NCBI GenBank assembly: GCA_009699565.1
Contig: WLNX01000006.1
Coordinates: forward strand, 1 to 20,588
DNA: 20,588 nucleotides
From: Actinomycetota bacterium
GTDB taxonomy: Bacteria; Actinomycetota; Thermoleophilia; Solirubrobacterales; Solirubrobacteraceae
Direction of reading: 5' to 3'
Shown in pieces: positions 1 through 7,475 of the stretch. The position numbers and the translations under genes are program-made. Within the stretch, counting starts at the first letter, position 1, and each line of letters begins with the position of its first letter. The notes beneath the pieces were generated by a model. The model was not told where the DNA came from. It did no database searches and saw only the letters and a program-made list of their open reading frames with translations.

Positions 1-1
1 C

Positions 2-49
2 GGATGCGGCGGCAATCAAGCGGCGCGCTGCACCGGCTGCAGTGGCTAG
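2..49 (+). CDS. Possible 3' end of an upstream gene (Cys/Gly-rich tail)
   Basis: One reading frame enters from the left edge and ends at a TAG at 47-49. It encodes 15 residues with four features in order: Gly-Cys-Gly-Gly, a short spacer, then Cys-Thr-Gly-Cys-Ser-Gly and the stop. The pattern of a CGG followed by a CxxC resembles the C-terminal zinc ribbon of many bacterial proteins. Only 15 codons are visible, so neither family nor function can be named. The stop overlaps the putative -10 box of the next gene, as expected for compact gene spacing. It could also be chance, because any 45 bases have a fair probability of staying open in GC-rich DNA. Confidence 0.3.
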   Translation, partial: GCGGNQAARCTGCSG

Positions 50-52
50 AAT
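47..52 (+). promoter_or_regulatory. Putative -10 box for the penicillin-binding protein gene
   Basis: TAGAAT lies 70 nt before the ATG at 123 and is the best -10 match in the first 122 bases. No convincing -35 is seen 16-18 nt upstream. It would give a leader of about 60 nt with no Shine-Dalgarno near the ATG. The leader holds short weak inverted repeats around 61-95. Confidence 0.35.
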
Positions 53-122
53 TGGTGGAAGTTCACCGCAGGAACGGGGTTTTTGGAAGGTTCCAGCCCG
101 CCTGCCGCGAACCTAACCCCAG

Positions 123-2255
123 ATGTCTCTCCGCAGCCGAAAACTACGTCGTCGTCGCAGTCAGGCAGGTGCCGGACGGGCGATCTTCGCGCTGCTGGCA
201 GTGGGCGGAGCGGCCGCCTTCATGGGGCTGCTCGGCGGCTTCGGATACCTCGCTTCGGTCGCTTCGTCGGCGCCAAAGCTGAACCAGCTCAAGCCGGCCG
301 AGCAGGGATCAACGTCGGCCGTCTACGCCGCTGACGGAACGCGACTCGGGTTCATCCAGGGAGACGTGCTGCGTACGCCGGCCCCGGAGAGCGAGATGCC
401 GCAGCAGATGCGCGACGCGACCGTTGCGATCGAAGACCGCCGCTTCTACAAGCACAACGGAGTCGACTACGAGGGAGTAGTCCGCGCGGCCGTCAAGAAC
501 GTCTCCAGCGGCGCGACCGTCCAAGGCGGTTCGACTCTGACGATGCAGCTCGTCCGAAACCTTTACAAGGGCAACAAGGAACGCACCATCAACCGCAAGA
601 TCCGCGAAGCAAAGCTTGCGACCGACCTTGAGAGCAAGCATCCTGGGGCAAAGGGCAAGCGCTGGATCCTCACGGAGTACCTCAACAATGTTCCCTACGG
701 AACAGTCGGCGGCCAGACTGCAGTCGGCGTCTCCTCGGCGGCGCGCGTCTTCTTCGACAAGCCTGCAAGCAAGTTGACGCTTAGCGAGTCGGCGCTGCTG
801 GCAGGGCTGCCGCAGGCTCCTTCGCAGTACAACCCGTTCCTCGCTCCCGACCTTGCCCGCGCCCGTCGAAGTCAGGTGCTCGACCAGATGGCCGATCAGG
901 GCTACATCACCGACGCGCAGGCTGCTGCTGCGAAGAAGTCGCCGCTCGGCGTCAAGCACAACAGCTACTACGCACAGCGCCGCGAGGGCTACTTCTTCGA
1001 CTACGTCCGCTCGGAGCTGGTCAAGCGCTACGGAGTCGAACGCGTTCGCGCCGGCGGAATGAAGGTCTACACAACCGTTGACCTCAAGCTCCAGCAGGCA
1101 GCTCGGAATGCAATCTCGAACCACCTCGGCTATCCGGGCGCCCCTTCCTCGGCAGTCGTTTCGATCGACCCCAAGAGCGGATACATCAAGGCGATGGCAT
1201 CGTCCGGCGACTACTCGCAGTCGAAGTTCAACCTCGCAGCGCAGGGCAAGCGCCAGCCCGGCTCGACCTTCAAGGTGATGGTGATGATGGCGGCGCTGAG
1301 GCAGGGCGTCGACATCAACGAGACGACCTACGAATCAAAGCCGCTGAAGTTCACCGACAAGAAGACCGGCGTTCCGATCGACGTCCAGACCGACGACCAC
1401 GCCTACTCAGGGTCGACGACGATCTTCGATGCTCTCGTTCGCTCCGACAACACCGTCTTCCAGCAGCTTGACCTCGACATTGGCCCCGAGGAGGTCCGCC
1501 AGACCGCCTACGACATGGGCATCACCAGCAAGCTCGACGCCTACCCGGCGGAAGGACTCGGCGGCCTGACCCGGGGCGTTTCGCCGCTTGAGATGACGCG
1601 CGCCTATGTGACGGTCAACAACGGCGGCTGGCGAATCAAGCCGGTGGCGATCAAGAAGGTCGTTTTTGCGGACGGCCGCGAAGACAAGTCGCTGGGGCAG
1701 CGCGACCGCGTCAAGGTATTCACCGACGGCCAGACCCACGAGGCGGTCAAGGCAATGGAGGCCAACGTGCAGGGCGGAACCGGTACCGGCGCCCAGCTTG
1801 GCTGCCCGACCGCCGGCAAGACCGGCACCACCAGCAACTTCACGGACGCCTGGTTCGACGGCTTCACGAGCTCGCTCAACACCGCCGTCTGGGTCGGCTT
1901 CCCGAACGCTGCGATTTCGACCGGCATGTTCGGCGGCCAGGCCCCGGCTTCGATCTTCCACGACTTCATGCAGGTGGCTATGAGTGGCCGCGCCTGCGAC
2001 CCCTTCCCGGATCCGACGGAACCCTTCGTGGCCAAAGAGTTCGCCGGCGAATACGCGAGCAACGGAGCCCCCGGCGACGCCGTCGATCCGCTCGCAAAGG
2101 ACAAGAAGGACAAGGGCAAGAAGGAATCCAAGAAGTACGAATCGAAGCCCAACAAGCCGCCGACTCCTTCGCCGACTCCGAAGCCCACACCCGAACCGAC
2201 ACCGGAACCTCCGCCGGACACCGGCGGCGGTGGCGGCGGCGCAACTCCCGGCTGA
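123..2255 (+). CDS. Class A penicillin-binding protein (glycosyltransferase/transpeptidase, PBP1-type)
   Basis: A bifunctional murein synthase of 710 residues that would polymerise lipid II and cross-link the glycan strands on the outer face of the membrane. A basic N-terminus (residues 1-19) precedes one membrane segment (about 20-45). The GT51 domain shows the EDRRFYKHNG motif with the catalytic Glu at about 104 and QGGSTLTMQL at about 134-143. The transpeptidase domain has the full active-site set: SxxK as STFK at 381-384, SxN as SDN at 441-443, and KTG at 566-568. After about residue 660 comes a Lys-rich stretch, a run of Pro-Thr-Pro and Pro-Glu-Pro repeats and a Gly6 run, probably a disordered external tail. 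An in-frame TAA nine bases upstream (114-116) fixes the ATG as the first possible ATG start. The family is certain; which paralogue (ponA-like or other) cannot be told. Confidence 0.95.
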   Translation: MSLRSRKLRRRRSQAGAGRAIFALLAVGGAAAFMGLLGGFGYLASVASSAPKLNQLKPAEQGSTSAVYAADGTRLGFIQGDVLRTPAPESEMPQQMRDATVAIEDRRFYKHNGVDYEGVVRAAVKNVSSGATVQGGSTLTMQLVRNLYKGNKERTINRKIREAKLATDLESKHPGAKGKRWILTEYLNNVPYGTVGGQTAVGVSSAARVFFDKPASKLTLSESALLAGLPQAPSQYNPFLAPDLARARRSQVLDQMADQGYITDAQAAAAKKSPLGVKHNSYYAQRREGYFFDYVRSELVKRYGVERVRAGGMKVYTTVDLKLQQAARNAISNHLGYPGAPSSAVVSIDPKSGYIKAMASSGDYSQSKFNLAAQGKRQPGSTFKVMVMMAALRQGVDINETTYESKPLKFTDKKTGVPIDVQTDDHAYSGSTTIFDALVRSDNTVFQQLDLDIGPEEVRQTAYDMGITSKLDAYPAEGLGGLTRGVSPLEMTRAYVTVNNGGWRIKPVAIKKVVFADGREDKSLGQRDRVKVFTDGQTHEAVKAMEANVQGGTGTGAQLGCPTAGKTGTTSNFTDAWFDGFTSSLNTAVWVGFPNAAISTGMFGGQAPASIFHDFMQVAMSGRACDPFPDPTEPFVAKEFAGEYASNGAPGDAVDPLAKDKKDKGKKESKKYESKPNKPPTPSPTPKPTPEPTPEPPPDTGGGGGGATPG

Positions 2256-2271
2256 CGGGCGGAGCGACTGC

Positions 2272-2277
2272 TACCGT
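2272..2277 (+). promoter_or_regulatory. -10 box of infA, near-leaderless
   Basis: TACCGT preceded by TGC (an extended -10 form) ends 8 nt before the infA ATG at 2286. No Shine-Dalgarno fits in the gap, so the mRNA is predicted to start at or next to the start codon. Confidence 0.55.
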
Positions 2278-2285
2278 CAGCTCTG

Positions 2286-2504
2286 ATGGCAAAAGAAGAG
2301 AAAGTCGAGTTCGAAGGCGACGTCGTTGAGGCGCTGCCGAACGCGATGTTCCGCGTCAAACTCGACAACGGCCACCACGTGCTCGGCCATGTTGCCGGCA
2401 AGATGCGCCGCTACCGAATCCGGATCCTGCCCGGCGACAGAGTGAGGGTTGAAGTTTCTCCTTACGATCTCGACCGCGCGAGGATCGTCTACCGCCACCG
2501 CTAG
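2286..2504 (+). CDS. infA: Translation initiation factor IF-1
   Basis: A 72-residue protein of exactly the usual IF-1 length: a single S1/OB-fold domain that occupies the ribosomal A site during initiation. The family signature is clear along its whole length: VVEALPNAMFRVKLDNGH, then GHVAGKMRR, IRILPGDRVRVE and SPYDLDRARIVYR. Small differences from common IF-1 include GHVAGKMRRYRIRI where many have AHISGKMRMNYIRI. It starts 30 nt after the penicillin-binding protein gene, behind its own -10 box, and ends 10 nt before thiL. In many bacteria infA lies in the secY-adk-map-infA-rpmJ ribosomal block, so this position is unusual; it could be a moved single copy or a second copy. Confidence 0.95.
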   Translation: MAKEEKVEFEGDVVEALPNAMFRVKLDNGHHVLGHVAGKMRRYRIRILPGDRVRVEVSPYDLDRARIVYRHR

Positions 2505-2514
2505 CGGGCACCGA

Positions 2515-3501
2515 ATGAGCGAACGGTCGCTCCTCAATGCCTTCAAGGACCTGTTCTCCGAGCACGGCGATCGCTGCGTGCAGTGGATCGGTGACGACTG
2601 CGCCGTTGTTCGCTCAAAACCGTTCACCGTCACCAGCGTCGATTCGATCGTTGACGGCGTCCACTTCCGACTTGGCAACGAGCGCATCGGGCTCGCAGAC
2701 ATCGGTCACAAGGCGCTCGCCAGCGCGCTCTCCGATCTTGCGGCGATGGCGGCGAACCCTTCAGAGGCCTACCTCGCCCTCGGCGTACCTGACGATCTCA
2801 GCGAGCGCGACGTTCTTGAACTGGCCGCAGCGGTCGAAGAACTCGCCGGCGCGACCGGTGTGACGATCGCTGGAGGCGATCTGGTGCGCTCGCCGGTGCT
2901 GTTCTGCTCGGTGACGGTTGTCGGATGGAGCGATGCAGCCGAGGACTTGATCGGACGGGGCGGCGCGCAGCCGGGCGACGGCATCTACGTCAGCGGACCG
3001 CTGGGAGCCGCGGCCGCCGGCCTCGCGATTCTCGAAGGCCGCGCTCCACTCGCAGCCGGAGAGCCCTGGGCCGAAGCTCTAGTTGCTGCCCAGCTACGCC
3101 CTAACGCACGGTTCGACTGCGCGCACCAACTGCGCGCCGCGGACGCGCACGCGCTGATCGACATCTCCGACGGATTGGCCGGTGACGGCGCCCAGATTGC
3201 CGAAGCCAGCGCGGTGACGCTGGAGATTGAACTGGCGCGAATCCCCCTCGCGGAAGGGGTGGCCGAGGTTGCGCACGAGATCGGCGAGGACCCCGCCAGG
3301 TTCGCCGCCAGCGGCGGAGAAGACTTTGAGCTCTGCGCCTGCCTTGAGGACTCGGCCGCGTCAAAGGTTGTGGGGCTGACGAAGGTTGGCGAGGTCAAGG
3401 CTGGCCAGGCGTCAGTCGTCATGCGCGGCGAAAACGGTGAAGCCGTCGAACTGCACGGCTACGAGCACACCATCGGCGACGACTCAGCGGCGCTGGGCTG
3501 A
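2515..3501 (+). CDS. thiL: Thiamine-monophosphate kinase
   Basis: A cytosolic ATP-dependent kinase that converts thiamine monophosphate to the diphosphate cofactor. From the ATG at 2515 it is 328 residues, the usual ThiL length. Signatures in order are GDDCAVV (26-32), DSIVDGVHF (43-51), the GHKALASALSDLAAMAANP helix, IAGGDLVRS, SGPLG, DISDGLAGDG and ASGGEDFELCA, which are the metal- and nucleotide-binding motifs of the PurM/ThiL fold. An in-frame ATG at 2449 would add 22 unconserved residues inside infA, so I prefer 2515. It starts 10 nt after infA and is probably co-transcribed with it. No TPP riboswitch precedes it, as there is no room. Its 3' end overlaps the convergent membrane-protein gene by 18 nt. 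Confidence 0.95.
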   Translation: MSERSLLNAFKDLFSEHGDRCVQWIGDDCAVVRSKPFTVTSVDSIVDGVHFRLGNERIGLADIGHKALASALSDLAAMAANPSEAYLALGVPDDLSERDVLELAAAVEELAGATGVTIAGGDLVRSPVLFCSVTVVGWSDAAEDLIGRGGAQPGDGIYVSGPLGAAAAGLAILEGRAPLAAGEPWAEALVAAQLRPNARFDCAHQLRAADAHALIDISDGLAGDGAQIAEASAVTLEIELARIPLAEGVAEVAHEIGEDPARFAASGGEDFELCACLEDSAASKVVGLTKVGEVKAGQASVVMRGENGEAVELHGYEHTIGDDSAALG

Positions 3502-5250
3502 CTCGACGCCGCCGAGCGAACCCGGTCCGGCGTAGCTGGCCGGGCCGCGCACGGTGATCGCCTGACCGCCGTCGGGGTCGACGCGAACCGCTCGAAGCAG
3601 CGCCGCCGTGGCGGCACCGGCGACAGTCGACCAGCCAATCAGCGCCACCAGCGACGGGGTTCCGCCGGCCATCGTCAAGAGCGCAAACGAGAAGAGTCCA
3701 GCCGGCGAAAGGGAGAATTCGCTCGCGTAAACGAAGCCGACGAGCAGCACGGGCAGCACGGGCAGCAGGATGAAGAAGACTGACCAGAGCCTCTTGGGCG
3801 GCCTTTCGCGGGAGCCAAGCAGCAGCCAGATGTTGACCGGCAGCACCATCAGCAGGGCCGCGTAAGGGTTGAAGCACCAGATCACAACCGACGCCAGAGA
3901 GGCAACGAAGGCCGGTGCCATCGCCGCGCCTGGGTCCCCGCTCGAATCGGCGACGGTGAAGTAGCGGTTGATCGCCGGGCGCGCGAGCAGAAGTACAAGC
4001 GTGAAGATCACGAGCGCGCAGATCAGGGCTCCCCAGCCGGCACTGCCGAACGGGATCGATCCGGGCGGCGCAGGCGGAGCCGTCACGTTGAGTCCGCCGA
4101 CCAGGCCGACCAGCCTAAGGAAAACGGCCGCCGCGGCAAACGGGAGTCCAGCGCCAAGCACCCAGACCATCCAGCGAGCGACCGGCGCGCGCTCGCGCCG
4201 CATGCGCGCGAAGCCGTCGGCGGCGGTCAGCAGGGCCGGCAGCAGCAGCGCCGCCACCAGCAGTCGGATCGCCCACAGCGGCAGCATCTTGCGCGAGACG
4301 ACCAGATCCAGATCCGGCGACGAGCTCTTCACCGCCGGGTTCTGGTCGAGCGCCGTCAGCGTGCGAAGAGCAGCGCGGCCAAAGCCCTGCAGGCGGGTTG
4401 CATCAACGGGAGTATCGGCAGCGGGCGGCAACTCGCCACTCGCCGACAGCAGGGCCGTCGGGATCCCGGCGGCGACCGAAGGGCCCTGCTGGCCGACCGT
4501 GACCGGCCAGGCGAACCGGGCGAGCTCGATTCGCGCCAGCGGCATCGCCGCCTTGATCCCGGTCTCGGCGCGGAGCGCAGTGGCGACCGTGCGAGTCAGG
4601 AGCAACGGCGTCGAACCGGGCGCGGCGGCCCAACCGACGACGACCTGATCGGTTGTCGGAGTGCCTGCCAAGTCGCCAAGCACGATCATCGCGTCAACCG
4701 GCCTCGAAAGCCGCGACGAGAGCTCGCTGATGCCGGCTTGGCCGCCGGTCGAGCCGCTCACAGAGGCGAAGGTGACGCTGCGCCGGGGCCTTGAAAGGCC
4801 AACGACCCGGGCGATCTCGATCATCGCCGCCGTGCCCGAGAGGGCTGCCGGAGAGCCTCGGCCGAGCGAGTCGCGGGCCGCCACGACCACCAGCTGAGCA
4901 CCCGGGGCCGAACCCGGCTGCTGAGCTTCAACGGTGATCAGATCGCGCTCGCCGTCCACAGTCGAGGCGTCCTTCAATGGCACGCTGCGAACTCTCACCT
5001 TTGGCAGCGCCGCCCGCAGCTCGCCGGCAACGCGTGCAGCCAAGGCGTTATCGCCGCTGCTGCCCGGCCTGCGATTGGGGAACTCCTTGGCCAGCGCGTT
5101 CATCATTCGCGCGGTGCGCGCGCCGTCGAACGCCGCCGGGACCAACTGCGAGCGCAGCGGCGTTGGCCTGTTCTCGAGCGAGAAGGCAACGATGATGAAG
5201 ACGAACAGCACCGGGATCAGTGCTGCTCGGTAGATGCGCGGGTCGAGCAT
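3484..5250 (-). CDS. Polytopic membrane protein with a degenerate M28-peptidase-like ectodomain
   Basis: 588 residues. A signal-anchor segment (about 9-24) leads into a 300-residue domain with the layout of an M28 zinc aminopeptidase, followed by about seven or eight hydrophobic segments between residues 323 and 552 and a short hydrophilic tail. The M28 relation rests on VVVAARDS (121-128), GSPAALSGTAAMIEIAR (132-148) and the strand at VTFASV (159-164). The metal and catalytic residues appear to be missing. The expected HxD reads AARD, the GANDNASG loop reads GSPAALSG without its Asp, the usual Glu-Glu after the strand reads Ser-Gly-Ser-Thr, and the late His-containing loop reads LPPAADTPVD. 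It is therefore probably a non-peptidase sensor, binding or scaffold protein. The ATG at 5250 lies 13 nt from a TAGTCT box, divergent from the response regulator. Its role is unknown; the two-component pair next door is a possible partner. Confidence 0.75.
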   Translation of the reverse strand: MLDPRIYRAALIPVLFVFIIVAFSLENRPTPLRSQLVPAAFDGARTARMMNALAKEFPNRRPGSSGDNALAARVAGELRAALPKVRVRSVPLKDASTVDGERDLITVEAQQPGSAPGAQLVVVAARDSLGRGSPAALSGTAAMIEIARVVGLSRPRRSVTFASVSGSTGGQAGISELSSRLSRPVDAMIVLGDLAGTPTTDQVVVGWAAAPGSTPLLLTRTVATALRAETGIKAAMPLARIELARFAWPVTVGQQGPSVAAGIPTALLSASGELPPAADTPVDATRLQGFGRAALRTLTALDQNPAVKSSSPDLDLVVSRKMLPLWAIRLLVAALLLPALLTAADGFARMRRERAPVARWMVWVLGAGLPFAAAAVFLRLVGLVGGLNVTAPPAPPGSIPFGSAGWGALICALVIFTLVLLLARPAINRYFTVADSSGDPGAAMAPAFVASLASVVIWCFNPYAALLMVLPVNIWLLLGSRERPPKRLWSVFFILLPVLPVLLVGFVYASEFSLSPAGLFSFALLTMAGGTPSLVALIGWSTVAGAATAALLRAVRVDPDGGQAITVRGPASYAGPGSLGGVESAQRR

Positions 5251-5263
5251 TGCTGACGAGAGA

Positions 5264-5269
5264 GACTAA
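5264..5269 (-). promoter_or_regulatory. -10 box of the M28-like membrane protein
   Basis: On the minus strand TAGTCT (AGACTA on the plus strand) ends 13 nt before the ATG at 5250. It lies only 6 nt from the oppositely oriented -10 box of the response regulator gene. Confidence 0.45.
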
Positions 5270-5275
5270 AGCGCC

Positions 5276-5281
5276 TAGGCT
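5276..5281 (+). promoter_or_regulatory. -10 box of the response regulator operon
   Basis: TAGGCT ends 11 nt before the ATG at 5293. No Shine-Dalgarno is visible, so the leader would be zero to a few nucleotides. The same hexamer is used at the GT20 gene (7464-7469). Confidence 0.5.
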
Positions 5282-5292
5282 TCGAGCCGAAG

Positions 5293-6000
5293 ATGACTGA
5301 GCAGACCGCACGCATTCTGCTCGTCGACGACGAGCAGTCAATTCAAGAACTCCTCTCCTACCCGCTTCGGCAGGACGGCTACGAAGTTGTCCAGGCAAGC
5401 GACGGCCGCGAGGGGCTGGAACTCTTCCGCGAATCGCACTTCGACCTCGTCGTGCTCGACGTGATGATGCCGCGAATGGACGGCTTCGAGCTGTGCCAGA
5501 AGCTGCGCGCGCGGAGCACCGTGCCGATCATCATGCTGACCGCAAAGTCGGAGGAGGTCGACAAGATCGTCGGCCTCGAGATTGGCGCCGACGACTACAT
5601 CACGAAGCCCTTCTCGGTGCGCGAGTTTCGCAGCCGTGTGAAGGCGCTGCTGCGCCGCGCGTCGCTCGCAGCCGACATTGACGATGACGATGATCAGCGG
5701 ATTCTCAACGGGCGGATCGAGGTGGATCCTCTGAAGCGGCGAGTCACCGTCGACGGCAACGAGGCCGAGCTGACCTTCGTTGAGTTCGAGATCCTGCTGG
5801 CACTGGCCGGGAGCCCGGGCCGCGTCTGGAGCCGCGACCAGTTGCTCGGACAGGTGTGGGGCAACAGCGACTACCGCGACCCGCGCACAGTTGACGTCCA
5901 CATTCGCCACCTTCGCGAGAAGCTCGAGGAGGACAGCGGCGAGCCGAACTACATCCTGACCGTGCGGGGCGTCGGCTACCGATTCAAAGAGCCGGCCTGA
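5293..6000 (+). CDS. OmpR/PhoB-family two-component response regulator
   Basis: A 235-residue DNA-binding regulator. The receiver domain (about 1-122) has the acidic pair D12-D13, the phospho-acceptor D56 in LDVMMP, the switch Thr at 83 in LTAK and the conserved K105 in TKPF. A short acidic linker (DIDDDDD, from about 129) joins it to a C-terminal winged-helix domain (about 138-233) with TFVEFEILLALAGSPGRVWSRDQL (residues split by the family turn), RTVDVHIRHLREKLE and the end motif VRGVGYRF. The stop overlaps the kinase start as TGATG, so the pair is translationally coupled. The regulated genes are unknown; the divergent membrane protein and the downstream GT20 gene are the nearest candidates. 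Confidence 0.93.
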   Translation: MTEQTARILLVDDEQSIQELLSYPLRQDGYEVVQASDGREGLELFRESHFDLVVLDVMMPRMDGFELCQKLRARSTVPIIMLTAKSEEVDKIVGLEIGADDYITKPFSVREFRSRVKALLRRASLAADIDDDDDQRILNGRIEVDPLKRRVTVDGNEAELTFVEFEILLALAGSPGRVWSRDQLLGQVWGNSDYRDPRTVDVHIRHLREKLEEDSGEPNYILTVRGVGYRFKEPA

Positions 6001-7424
6001 TGGGAGCGCGCAGGCCTACATCGATTGCAAACCGGCTGGCGCTGCTCTTCTTCGCGATCACGCTCGGCGCGATGGTGATCGTCTATGCCGGCGTTGTTCC
6101 ACGCCTTGAGTCGAGCCTGACGAGCGAACGCTCCGACCTGCTTTCGGCCGACGCCAACCGCTTCAGCGGTCCGATCCAGAAGAAGTTGACCGACGGCGCT
6201 CCGGTAGACCAGCTCGACCTCGCAATCCGCGCAGCCGCCGACAAGGCGAACGCCCGCGTGACGTTGATCGGCGTCGGCAACAGCGGCAAGGGAACCTCGG
6301 CCTTCGTCAAGTCCGACTCCGACCTGCGCTCCTCAATTGGCAGCCTCGCCTTCCCGGCCGCGCTCGAAGCAATCGGTTCGGGGCAGGTGGCAACGGCCGT
6401 TGAGTCGGTATCAACCGGCCGCGTGGTCGAGGCGGCCCTGCCGCTCTTCTCGAAGGATCCCGCCACCGGCAAACGGGTGCTCGGGGACGTGCTGGTCTTC
6501 TCGGTTCCGCTCGGCGATGTCGAGCGGAACGTCACCCTCGTGCGCAACCGAATCCTGCTGGCAGCCGTGATCGCGCTCGCCGCGGCGCTGGCGGCCGGAT
6601 ACTTGGTCGCACTCTCGTTTGGCCGGCGCGTCTCGCGGCTTGAAGCGACCGCGCGGCAGGTTGCGGACGGTGATCTTTCGGCCCGCTTCACGGTTGACAA
6701 CGACGACGAGCTGGGCAGGCTGGCGGGGGCGCTGGAAGCAATGCAGACACAGCTCTCGGAACTTGACAGCGCCAGACGCCGGTTCATTGCAACCGCCTCG
6801 CACGAACTGCGCACACCGATCTTCTCGCTCAGCGGGTTCGTCGAGCTGCTTGAGGATGAGGAGCTCGACGAGGCGACCCGCCAGCGCTTCCTCGGTCAGC
6901 TCCGCGACGGAGTTTCACGGCTGGAGAAATTGACGACCGACCTGCTCGACCTGTCGCGGATCGACGCCGGAGCGGTCGAACTGCGGCGCGAATCGGTCGA
7001 CCTCGGCGATCTGGCCACCGGCGTCGCCAACGAATTCGTTCCGGCGCTTGCAGGCCACGAATCGAAGCTCGAAGTGCGCCTCGCAGCGGAACCGGTAGCC
7101 GCCAACTGCGATCCTGAGCGCCTAGCGCAGGTCGTGCGGATCCTGATCGACAACGCCGTCGCCCATACGCCAAAGGGCACCGACGTGATCGTCGCAACCA
7201 GCCGCCGGGGCAAGCGTTCGCGCGTGGCCGTGACCGATTTTGGTGAAGGAATCCCGCGCGGCGACCTCGACCGCGCGTTCGAGCCCTTCTACACCTCCGA
7301 CGGCACGCGCGGGGCCGGCCTCGGACTGGCGATTGCGCACGAGCTGGTGGAACGGATGGGCGGCAGTCTGGCTGTTGAGAGCAAGCCCGGCCGGACGACC
7401 TTTGCGCTTGAGCTGCCGAGCTGA
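6000..7424 (+). CDS. Membrane sensor histidine kinase (HAMP, HisKA, HATPase_c)
   Basis: A 474-residue partner of the preceding regulator. TM1 spans about 11-32, the extracytoplasmic sensor region about 33-183 and TM2 about 185-207. The HAMP domain covers about 207-258. The dimerisation helix has the phospho-acceptor H268 in the ATASHELRTP box. The ATP lid shows the N box around N385 (ILIDNAVAHT), G1 at D413-G417 (DFGEGIP), the F box FEPFYTSD and G2 at 438-445 (GAGLGLAI). All catalytic boxes are intact. The sensor region shows no recognisable PAS, Cache or metal-binding signature, so the stimulus cannot be read. It starts inside the regulator's stop codon (TGATG). Confidence 0.93.
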   Translation: MGARRPTSIANRLALLFFAITLGAMVIVYAGVVPRLESSLTSERSDLLSADANRFSGPIQKKLTDGAPVDQLDLAIRAAADKANARVTLIGVGNSGKGTSAFVKSDSDLRSSIGSLAFPAALEAIGSGQVATAVESVSTGRVVEAALPLFSKDPATGKRVLGDVLVFSVPLGDVERNVTLVRNRILLAAVIALAAALAAGYLVALSFGRRVSRLEATARQVADGDLSARFTVDNDDELGRLAGALEAMQTQLSELDSARRRFIATASHELRTPIFSLSGFVELLEDEELDEATRQRFLGQLRDGVSRLEKLTTDLLDLSRIDAGAVELRRESVDLGDLATGVANEFVPALAGHESKLEVRLAAEPVAANCDPERLAQVVRILIDNAVAHTPKGTDVIVATSRRGKRSRVAVTDFGEGIPRGDLDRAFEPFYTSDGTRGAGLGLAIAHELVERMGGSLAVESKPGRTTFALELPS

Positions 7425-7463
7425 CGGCGCAGCGGATCAACCGCCCCGCAAGGCCTCGGCGGG

Positions 7464-7469
7464 TAGGCT
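7464..7469 (+). promoter_or_regulatory. -10 box of the GT20 gene, exactly leaderless
   Basis: TAGGCT ends 6 nt before the GTG at 7476. With the usual spacing of a -10 box, transcription would begin on the G of the start codon. This is the tightest example in the window. Confidence 0.55.
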
Positions 7470-7475
7470 GAAGGC

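Noticed and set aside
309..1124. 271-codon minus-strand ORF opposite the penicillin-binding protein gene
   Set aside because: It is a shadow of the coding frame in GC-rich DNA: no domain is recognisable, and the plus strand encodes a fully motif-supported protein.
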